Origin: an uncultured Bacteroidales bacterium
Lineage (GTDB): Bacteria; Bacteroidota; Bacteroidia; Bacteroidales; JAUNSR01
Direction of reading: 5' to 3'
Assembly (NCBI GenBank): GCA_947074245.1
Contig: CAMTOW010000165.1
Span: 1-5,618 of the forward strand
DNA length: 5,618 bases
In this document: piece after piece, positions 1 to 5,618 of the stretch
Position numbering within the stretch: position 1 is the stretch's first letter
How the letters are laid out: each line of letters opens with the position of its first letter
Notes under the pieces: model-generated
Databases searched by the model: none
The model's input: only the letters and a program-made list of their open reading frames with translations
What the model was told of the DNA's origin: nothing
Translations under genes and position numbers: made by a program

Positions 1-8
1 TATTTTGA

Positions 9-455
9 TTACAATGACTGACCGATAAGGAAAGTCGCCGCAACAGCTACGATCGCATAAAGCTCAGGGAATACGGCAAGGATAAGCGTTTTACCGAACA
101 AATCATAACCTGCACCGATACCTGCGATACCATTCGCACATACCTGACCCTGACGGATTGCAGAGAACAAAGAAACGAAACCTAGAGCAAGACCTGCACC
201 GAAAACTCCGGCAGCTGCCAACCAGCTCATATCCATATTCAGGTAACCAGAGATAAGGAAGTATCCAAGGAAACCGTAAAGACCCTGTGAACCTGGAAGC
301 GCTGAAAGCACCATATAGTTACCGAACTTATCCGGATTTTTCTTCATCGCACCTACTGATGCGTTACCTGTAATTGTCACACCATAAGCACTACCGATTC
401 CGGCAAGACCGATCATAAGACCAACACCGATGTAAGCTAAAACAATTGGTTGCAT
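9..455 (-). CDS. atpK: V-type ATPase proteolipid subunit K (c-ring)
   Basis: Ring-forming proteolipid whose rotation carries ions across the membrane. It has 148 residues and four transmembrane helices (about 3-28, 47-72, 79-101, 122-147), the duplicated two-hairpin form found in Enterococcus NtpK and eukaryotic c, not the single-hairpin Thermus form. The ion-carrying carboxylate is E131 in the fourth helix (PELYAI); the first hairpin has no equivalent and instead has ALPGSQGLYGF (52-62). Aligned by eye with E. hirae NtpK, its Na+ ligands L61, T64, Q65, Q110 and E139, plus Y68, fall on L53, S56, Q57, Q102, E131 and Y60 at a constant offset of 8. Na+ specificity is inferred from this. The gene has its own AT-rich leader and no Shine-Dalgarno sequence. 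It ends with TAA 8 nt from the window edge, so whether another gene follows cannot be seen. Confidence 0.97.
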   Translation of the reverse strand: MQPIVLAYIGVGLMIGLAGIGSAYGVTITGNASVGAMKKNPDKFGNYMVLSALPGSQGLYGFLGYFLISGYLNMDMSWLAAAGVFGAGLALGFVSLFSAIRQGQVCANGIAGIGAGYDLFGKTLILAVFPELYAIVAVAATFLIGQSL

Positions 456-490
456 AAATTCTGATTTTAATAGTTATTTATTTTTTATTA
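456..490 (-). promoter_or_regulatory. AT-rich translation leader of atpK without Shine-Dalgarno
   Basis: Only 3 of these 35 bases are G or C, and on the coding strand the leader is A-rich directly up to the atpK ATG. No GGAGG-like sequence is present. Unstructured A/U-rich leaders are typical of well-translated Bacteroidetes genes, and this would suit the proteolipid, which is needed in many copies per complex. No Bacteroidetes-type -7 element (TAnnTTTG) was found here, so a separate promoter is not supported. Confidence 0.4.
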
Positions 491-502
491 TTTACTTGCG
501 AT

Positions 503-529
503 CATGAGGAAGCACTTCGGATCCTCATG
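503..529 (-). other. Perfect inverted repeat (8-bp stem, 11-nt loop) between atpI and atpK
   Basis: CATGAGGA at 503-510 pairs exactly with TCCTCATG at 522-529, with an 11-nt loop. In the operon transcript the hairpin starts 13 nt after the atpI stop. It is followed on the minus strand by an A-rich stretch, not a U-run, so it is not a standard intrinsic terminator. On the plus strand the sequence after the stem also lacks a T-run. It could be an RNA-stability or processing element, or a protein-binding palindrome. The structure is seen directly; its role is unknown. Confidence 0.55.
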
Positions 530-542
530 GGAAATTTGTGAT

Positions 543-2378
543 TTAATCTTTCTTCAGCTTTCTGGCAAAAGGAGAATATTTTTTACCTCCGCCTTCAAAA
601 CCGGCATTTTTATAGAATTCGACGAACGTCAGACGCATAGGGTGTACGAAAGCTCCCAGACCGGACATAAAGATATTCATCCCATGTCCGAAAAGAAGAA
701 TCAACGCCGACACCAGGAATCCGACAACCGGAACATCCGGTTTCATTTTCAAAGCCAAATCGTTGAATACCAAACCGAGAACCGACCCGGAGATTCCAAG
801 CGCAAACAGACGGACATAAGAAAGGATATCTCCCAATAGTCCCGATGCCATGTTATAAGAATCCCAAACACCGGCACCGATGTTGATCAGCGGGTTGCGT
901 TTCATATTGTTTAAAACAAATATTCCGACTACACCAAGACCACCTGTCACGTAATATAAAATACGAGCCAGTTCCGGAGCGATCAGATGGAATTTCTCCA
1001 ATGCGAACGTACCCCCGCAGCCTACGATCAGGATCAACCATCCCCATGCCGACAATGCATTGCGGAAACCGAAACGCACGGTCTGACCAACCGCTTTGAG
1101 CACCATCCCGAAAATGATCTGGAATACCCCAACCATCAGAGAGAAGTAGAATAAGTCGTTGGACGACATCATCATCTTTTTCCATTTCTGAATCCAAGGC
1201 CATTCCACTTTTAGCAGTGAAATACCGAATAACGTTCCGCTGAAAAGACCGAATACGACCGTACCAATCCCCAAGATAGCGACTAACGTCATCATCGGTT
1301 TCAAAGCAGGCTTGATCTTATAGCGTCCGATCATTCCGATCAGGAATAAAAGCAATCCATATCCTGCATCGCCCAAACACAATCCGAAGAACATGACGAA
1401 GAACGGAGCGAAGAACGGAGTCAAATCCATTTCTCCATAAGCCGGCATATCATATAGTTCGGTAATCGGATGGAACAAACGTGCAAAAGCATTATTGTGC
1501 AATTTCACGGGAGCCGGATCTTCTTTCTCTGCTTTATGAGTTTCGAAGTAGATACCCGCTTGTTCCAAAAAGGCATTCACCTGAGCCGTATTGGCCGTAG
1601 GAAGCCAACCTTCCAACAACATCACCTTGGTATCAGCAGCGCCTTCCGAGTTTAGTTTCACGTTCGTGTAGTCGATTTTCTCCAATTGAGAGCGGTATCC
1701 CGCTTCGATTGTATTGAATTCGGCATGATTGAACTCATCCAAAGCCCGGTTTATATTCAGTTCTTCCTGGCGAGCATCGTCGCGAGTTTGAAGTAATTCG
1801 GCAAGACTCTCTTTCGGAAGACGGACACGCTCTGCATTTTCGATCTCCACAATCTCTCCCGAAGGAGTGATCGTTACGAAAAATACCTGGGATCCGACCG
1901 AACGGATGCGGATTGCATTGAACTGGCTTTCCCATTCAGAAGAGAAGCTTCTTTCATTCGCACTCCAAAAACGAACGATCAAACCAGCTTCGCGCAAGCG
2001 ATAAACGTTCTCCCAGCTGAAATCGCCCCAAACTTCCATTCGTTCGATCTCTTTGTCAAGAGCAGCCTGACGCTGTTGAACTTTCGCTTTTTCTTCGAGC
2101 AAATTCTCTAAAAAGGCTACACGATCAAGCGCATTGACACCTGTTTCTTCCGGAGCGCATTTGGAGTAATCTCCGCCCAAATGAGCATCCATATAGCGAA
2201 GCGCCTTTTCAAAACGAGCCGCATCCTGAAGTTCATATTGCAGTTCGCTTCCATCTTCGGGAGCGCCGCTCTGCTTCTGAATCACATGCAATACACCCAA
2301 ATCGCGAATATCGGTCAGGAACTTATCGTAATCCTGATGATATACCAAAAAGGTATATTTGGTCATTGAAACTATCAT
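543..2378 (-). CDS. atpI: V-type ATPase stator subunit I (a-subunit, 116-kDa family)
   Basis: Membrane stator that carries the ion half-channels and anchors the peripheral stalks. At 611 residues it matches bacterial I subunits (about 600-660). Residues 1-300 form the cytoplasmic arm, with charged helical stretches around 50-115 and 190-240 and a second alpha/beta lobe near GWLPTANTAQVNAFLEQAG (257-275). The membrane half begins with the family signature from ELYDMPAYGEMD (307-318) through GLCLGDAGYGL (332-342). Hydrophobic segments lie at about 321-350, 361-385, 408-428, 443-460, 472-490, 510-540 and 550-577. R523 in LSYVRLFALG and R582 in AFVHPMRLTFVEFY align with the two arginines of yeast Vph1 (R735, R799) that release the ion from the ring carboxylate. 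The start at 2376-2378 is preferred over the in-frame ATG at 2364-2366, because it overlaps the atpD stop and has AAAGGAGG 7 nt upstream. An 87-nt gap separates it from atpK. Confidence 0.97.
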   Translation of the reverse strand: MIVSMTKYTFLVYHQDYDKFLTDIRDLGVLHVIQKQSGAPEDGSELQYELQDAARFEKALRYMDAHLGGDYSKCAPEETGVNALDRVAFLENLLEEKAKVQQRQAALDKEIERMEVWGDFSWENVYRLREAGLIVRFWSANERSFSSEWESQFNAIRIRSVGSQVFFVTITPSGEIVEIENAERVRLPKESLAELLQTRDDARQEELNINRALDEFNHAEFNTIEAGYRSQLEKIDYTNVKLNSEGAADTKVMLLEGWLPTANTAQVNAFLEQAGIYFETHKAEKEDPAPVKLHNNAFARLFHPITELYDMPAYGEMDLTPFFAPFFVMFFGLCLGDAGYGLLLFLIGMIGRYKIKPALKPMMTLVAILGIGTVVFGLFSGTLFGISLLKVEWPWIQKWKKMMMSSNDLFYFSLMVGVFQIIFGMVLKAVGQTVRFGFRNALSAWGWLILIVGCGGTFALEKFHLIAPELARILYYVTGGLGVVGIFVLNNMKRNPLINIGAGVWDSYNMASGLLGDILSYVRLFALGISGSVLGLVFNDLALKMKPDVPVVGFLVSALILLFGHGMNIFMSGLGAFVHPMRLTFVEFYKNAGFEGGGKKYSPFARKLKKD

Positions 2379-2980
2379 TGCTGAGCCTCCTTTCTTTTTT
2401 CTTGCTGAGATCGCATGATCTTCTGCGATGATTTCGAAAGATTCTCTTCATCCTCCATGAAACGCTTAATCTTACGAATAGCATCCTGGTAGCCCGGGAT
2501 CTGAACTTTTTCGAACAGATTCACTTTTTGGGTTGTCTTTTTACGAGCAACTTCCAATAAGTTTAGTTTCATATCCGTAAAGTCCTTCTCAATTCCGGTA
2601 CGGGCCATCTTCATCAGAATACTGATCCCGTCTACATACCATTTCGGAGCAGAGAATAAACTAAAAGGCGGAACGTCAAATTCGATATTCGCTAATATGG
2701 GCACACGTACGCCGGCAATTTTCTTTACGGTCAGTTCTACATCTTTCACTTTAATCAGCGAAGGGTCGAACTCACTCCAAAGAGCCATCATATTATCGTA
2801 TGCTGCGATCTCTTTCTCTAACGTTGCTTCTAATTCTTTGGCTTCATCTTTCGATTTCTTCACCTCCATACGCAACGCACTCTCCTTATTCTTGATCGTA
2901 GGAAGCGTACGTACGCGCATCTTCAGTTGCTTTTCCATCGACTGAAGTGAGGTTTTATTATATTGAAATTTTATAGCCAT
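2375..2980 (-). CDS. atpD: V-type ATPase central stalk subunit D
   Basis: Rotor shaft of the V/A-ATPase: a long antiparallel coiled coil that turns inside the A3B3 head and passes torque to the membrane ring. At 201 residues it is the usual size for bacterial subunit D. The N-terminal helix (about residues 8-70, rich in K/E/L with heptad-like spacing) and the C-terminal helix (about 130-201) are the two coiled-coil arms; the globular middle contains GVRVPILANIEF. The family signature is the stretch around RKKTTQKVNLFEKVQIP, where the arginine/valine/asparagine pattern resembles the chlamydial protein. The charged tail ends in EKRKEAQQ. The ATG at 2978-2980 lies 9 nt after the atpB stop with no Shine-Dalgarno sequence. 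The stop TGA (2375-2377) overlaps the atpI start as ATGA, which suggests translational coupling. The tail codons also hold the Shine-Dalgarno-like sequence for atpI. Confidence 0.96.
   Translation of the reverse strand: MAIKFQYNKTSLQSMEKQLKMRVRTLPTIKNKESALRMEVKKSKDEAKELEATLEKEIAAYDNMMALWSEFDPSLIKVKDVELTVKKIAGVRVPILANIEFDVPPFSLFSAPKWYVDGISILMKMARTGIEKDFTDMKLNLLEVARKKTTQKVNLFEKVQIPGYQDAIRKIKRFMEDEENLSKSSQKIMRSQQEKRKEAQQ
2386..2393 (-). promoter_or_regulatory. Strong Shine-Dalgarno sequence for atpI inside the end of atpD
   Basis: AAAGGAGG on the minus strand, with 7 nt between it and the atpI ATG. This is near-ideal complementarity and spacing to the 16S rRNA 3' end. It lies in the last codons of atpD (…RKEAQQ), so it may be partly a by-product of the coding sequence. 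It supports the start at 2376-2378 over the internal ATG at 2364-2366. None of the other starts visible here (atpB, atpD, atpK) has such a site. Confidence 0.55.
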
Positions 2981-2989
2981 AATTTGTTA

Positions 2990-4309
2990 TTATTTCGACC
3001 AGTATTTTTCTACCAACTCACGCTTGATGTTAACCTCTTCCGGTTTGAAGTGCTCAGCAAACAAATGCCATGTCGTATCAAGCATCTCATCCGTATTCAA
3101 GTTAACGTCGATCGCGAGAATATCATTTGCATATTCTTTCGCGAAAGCCAAAGTACGTTCGTCGTAGTTTGTCAGGTCGAAACCGTTTTCCATTTTCGTT
3201 TTCGCATTGGCTGCATCGGCATAAAGTCGAACCGCGGCATTCATCACCTGTGGATGATCCTCGCGCGTCTTCTTACCTGCTACAAGCTGTTTCAAGCGAG
3301 ATAGTGAACGGAACGGGTCAACCACAACCTTACCGATTTCAGAGTCACGACGAAGGAACAACTGACCTTCGGTGATGTAACCCGTATTATCCGGCACGGC
3401 GTGCGTGATATCTCCACCCGACAACGTAGTCACGGCGATGATCGTAATAGAACCTCCCGATGGGAACTGTACCGCTTTTTCGTAGATCTTGGCAAGGTCT
3501 GAATAAAGAGAACCCGGCATAGAGTCTTTCGAAGGAATCTGGTCCATACGGTTCGATACGATCGCCAAAGCATCGGCATACGAAGTAAGGTCGGTCAAAA
3601 GAACCAGTACTTTTTCATTTTTTTCTACCGCGAAATATTCAGCAGCAGTCAGAGCCATATCCGGAATCAAGAGACGTTCTACCGGAGGATTTTCTGTCGT
3701 ATTGACAAAGCTTACGATACGGTCGAGCGCTCCGGCATTGCTAAATACGTTTTTGAAAAACAAGAAGTCGTCATTGGTCATACCCATTGCGCCCAGAATG
3801 ATCTTATCCGCTTTCGCACGAAGCGCTACGGTAGCCATAACCTGGTTGAAAGGCTGATCCGGGTCGGCGAAGAATGGAATCTTCTGTCCGGATACCAATG
3901 TATTGTTCAAGTCGATACCGGCGATACCGGTTGCGATCAGTTCGGATGGCTGTTTACGGCGCACCGGATTCACCGACGGACCACCAATCTCAACCTCTAC
4001 CCCTTCCACTTCCGGACCACCATCGATCGGAAGACCGAAAGCGTTGAAGAAACGACCAGCCAACTGTTCGCTTACTTTCAATGTCGGCGCTTTGCCCAAG
4101 AAAACCACTTCAGCGTTGGTACGGATACCTTCCGTACCCCCGAATACCTGCAGGGTCACTTCGTCGCCAACGATTTTCACCACCTGAGCCAACTCGCCGT
4201 CTACCATTGCGAGCTCGTCATTACCAACTCCTTTCGCTTTCAACGTACAGGTCGCTTTGGTAATCGCGGTGATCTTTGTATATATTTTTTGAAAAGCTGT
4301 ATTTGCCAT
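2990..4309 (-). CDS. atpB: V-type ATPase regulatory subunit B
   Basis: Non-catalytic nucleotide-binding subunit of the A3B3 head (ntpB in Enterococcus naming). The protein is 439 residues from the ATG at 4307-4309, close to the ~440 residues of chlamydial AtpB. That start gives MANTAFQKIYTKI, matching the family N-terminus, and lies 4 nt after the atpA stop. An in-frame GTG at 4334-4336 would add nine residues that are poorly family-like and would overlap atpA. Residues 140-147 (SGQKIPFF) sit where subunit A has its P-loop, but the GxxxxGKT motif is absent, as expected for B. VLVLLTDLTSYADAL (234-248) is the Walker B-like strand and following loop. PGSLYSDL (265-272) and VPDNTGYITEGQ are family signatures. 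R338 in SLSRLKQL is the arginine finger that reaches into the catalytic site of A. The end KYWSK is typical of this subfamily. It is co-transcribed with atpD, 9 nt downstream. Confidence 0.98.
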   Translation of the reverse strand: MANTAFQKIYTKITAITKATCTLKAKGVGNDELAMVDGELAQVVKIVGDEVTLQVFGGTEGIRTNAEVVFLGKAPTLKVSEQLAGRFFNAFGLPIDGGPEVEGVEVEIGGPSVNPVRRKQPSELIATGIAGIDLNNTLVSGQKIPFFADPDQPFNQVMATVALRAKADKIILGAMGMTNDDFLFFKNVFSNAGALDRIVSFVNTTENPPVERLLIPDMALTAAEYFAVEKNEKVLVLLTDLTSYADALAIVSNRMDQIPSKDSMPGSLYSDLAKIYEKAVQFPSGGSITIIAVTTLSGGDITHAVPDNTGYITEGQLFLRRDSEIGKVVVDPFRSLSRLKQLVAGKKTREDHPQVMNAAVRLYADAANAKTKMENGFDLTNYDERTLAFAKEYANDILAIDVNLNTDEMLDTTWHLFAEHFKPEEVNIKRELVEKYWSK

Positions 4310-4313
4310 ATTC

Positions 4314-5618
4314 TTATTTTTCGATGATTCTTTCACTAATCATTTCCTTAATCTCTTTCTCGAACTGATAGAACTGTTCCGATTTGTATTCGGTGTAGTT
4401 CTGCTGTTTGAACAAGTTGATCAGTTTTTTGAAATAATCCATTACCTCGTTGAAGTTCGCGAATCGGAAATCCGAATGACATACGTCGATAACCGCTTTC
4501 ACAAGATACATCTGACGCTCCAACGGAGTTACAGAGTCCACTTTATCGAACGCGTCCTGCTGAAGGATTACGAAGTCGATCAACTCTGATTTCCAGAAAA
4601 TAACGTGATATTCTGTCGGAACACCGTCGTCACCAAGGATATTGATCTGCTCGGCAATCTCTTTACCACGAAGCAGGCGAGTTTTCAGCTCATTTACCTG
4701 AGTAGTCCACTCCGGAGAGATCAAATTTGAGATATATGCCTCGAATTCAGGATATTCAATATATTTTGAGTAAGAATCAATCGGATTCACAGCCGGATAA
4801 CGTTTACGGTCGGCACGTTCCTGCTCAAGAGCGAAGAAACAACGTGCAACCTTTTTCGTATTCTCCGTTACCGGTTCTTTCAAGTTACCCCCCGCCGGAG
4901 ATACGGTACCGATGAATGTGATCGAACCTGTATCGCCGTTGTTCAGTTCTACATAACCTGCGCGACCGTAGAAGTTAGAGATGATCGCAGAAAGGTCCAT
5001 CGGGAACGCATCCGGTCCCGGAAGTTCTTCCAAACGGTTTGACATTTCACGCAACGCCTGTGCCCAACGTGAAGTCGAATCGGCCATCAACAAAACTTTC
5101 AGACCCATCGAACGGTAATATTCAGCAAGCGTCATCGCCGTATAAACCGACGCTTCACGAGCCGCTACCGGCATGTTGGATGTATTCGCGATGATGATCG
5201 TTCTTTCCATCAATGGACGACCTGTATGAGGGTCAACCAATTCCGGGAACTCGGTAAAGATCTCTACAACCTCATTAGCACGTTCACCACATGCTGCGAT
5301 GATTACGATGTCTGCTTCAGCCTGTTTTGAAATCGCATGCTGAAGTACGGTTTTTCCTGTACCGAATGGTCCCGGGATAAATCCGGTACCACCTTCTACG
5401 ATCGGATTGACCGTATCGATCGTACGCACACCTGTTTCCACCAATTTGAACGGCAGTGGTTTTTCTTTATAAAGAGTAAGGGCTTTTTTTACGGGCAATT
5501 TCTGAATCATATACAATTCATGGTCGTTTCCTTCTTCGTCGGTCAATACCGCAATTGTCTTATAGATGTTATATTCACCCTCTTCGACAATGCTTTTTAC
5601 GGTATAAACTCCTTCGAA
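4314..5618 (-). CDS. atpA: V-type ATPase catalytic subunit A, 5'-truncated by the window edge
   Basis: Catalytic nucleotide-binding subunit of the V/A-type ATPase (ntpA in Enterococcus naming); three copies alternate with B in the cytoplasmic head. 434 residues are visible, against about 585-590 for the family, so roughly 150 N-terminal residues are missing. The frame is open to the right edge, and the first 24 visible codons (FEGVYTVKSIVEEGEYNIYK...) fit the end of the subunit-A-specific insertion, so this is a truncation by the window and not a short gene. Visible residues 83-90 are the Walker A loop GPFGTGKT. E112 in CGERANE is the catalytic glutamate. ADSTSRW (179-185) follows the Walker B strand VLLMADS, and LQQDAFDKVD (352-361) lies in the adenine-pocket region. 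GERANE replaces the commoner GERGNE and resembles the chlamydial GERAGE. The stop TAA lies 4 nt before atpB. Identification is near certain. Confidence 0.98.
   Translation of the reverse strand, partial: FEGVYTVKSIVEEGEYNIYKTIAVLTDEEGNDHELYMIQKLPVKKALTLYKEKPLPFKLVETGVRTIDTVNPIVEGGTGFIPGPFGTGKTVLQHAISKQAEADIVIIAACGERANEVVEIFTEFPELVDPHTGRPLMERTIIIANTSNMPVAAREASVYTAMTLAEYYRSMGLKVLLMADSTSRWAQALREMSNRLEELPGPDAFPMDLSAIISNFYGRAGYVELNNGDTGSITFIGTVSPAGGNLKEPVTENTKKVARCFFALEQERADRKRYPAVNPIDSYSKYIEYPEFEAYISNLISPEWTTQVNELKTRLLRGKEIAEQINILGDDGVPTEYHVIFWKSELIDFVILQQDAFDKVDSVTPLERQMYLVKAVIDVCHSDFRFANFNEVMDYFKKLINLFKQQNYTEYKSEQFYQFEKEIKEMISERIIEK

Noticed and set aside
503..529. Rho-independent terminator after atpI
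   Set aside because: The stem is followed by an A-rich tract on the coding strand and not by a U-run, and atpK, a necessary subunit of the same complex, lies just downstream.
504..839. Plus-strand open frame of 111 codons across the atpK-atpI gap and the end of atpI
   Set aside because: It is antisense to the well-supported 3' end of atpI, its composition (rich in R, K, Q, S) is that of a frame shadow, and it has no recognisable domain or start signal.
853..1203. Minus-strand 116-codon frame inside atpI
   Set aside because: It lies in another frame within the membrane half of atpI, whose reading frame is intact and family-like throughout; there is no sign of a frameshift.
2963..3375. Overlapping plus-strand open frames opposite the end of atpB
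   Set aside because: They are complementary to conserved atpB codons (including the SLSRLKQL region) and encode low-complexity, non-family sequence.
4310..4336. GTG at 4334-4336 as the start of atpB
   Set aside because: It adds MKESSKNKN, overlaps the end of atpA by 23 nt, and ignores the ATG at 4307-4309, which gives the family-like N-terminus and a 4-nt spacing.
5544..5546. TTG as a start codon for a 410-residue subunit A
   Set aside because: The frame continues upstream without a stop to the window edge and encodes family-like sequence, so the TTG is an internal leucine codon.

Overview
The window holds the distal part of a bacterial V/A-type ATPase operon. All five genes lie on the minus strand, so transcription runs from the right edge to the left edge. 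In that order they are the catalytic subunit A (its first ~150 residues lie beyond the window), the regulatory subunit B, the central rotor shaft D, the membrane stator I (a-subunit) and the proteolipid K that forms the rotor ring. The genes are packed tightly: 4 nt between A and B, 9 nt between B and D, and a 4-nt ATGA overlap between D and I. The one real gap, 87 nt, lies between I and K.

The organism is most likely a member of the Bacteroidales (Bacteroides/Parabacteroides-like). The reasons are mid-range GC judged by eye, AT-rich leaders mostly without Shine-Dalgarno sequences, and a block order A-B-D-I-K. That order matches the Chlamydia/spirochaete type of bacterial V-ATPase, not the Enterococcus ntp or Thermus arrangement. 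Sequence details agree: subunit A has GERANE and ADSTSRWAQALRE, and subunit D has RVNLFEK-like KVNLFEKVQIP. The genus is an inference and cannot be fixed from this window.

The parts make one machine. A and B form the A3B3 headpiece, which hydrolyses or makes ATP. D turns inside it and carries torque to the K ring. I is the stator that contains the ion half-channels and two essential arginines. The K subunit keeps every side-chain position of the Na+ site known from Enterococcus hirae NtpK, so the complex is more likely a Na+ than an H+ machine. This is the best functional prediction here.

No mobile element, CRISPR array, RNA gene or foreign-looking DNA was seen, and no undescribed system. 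The observations worth a second look are the Na+-site signature, a perfect 8-bp inverted repeat in the I-K gap, and a strong Shine-Dalgarno sequence before atpI in a lineage that rarely uses one.
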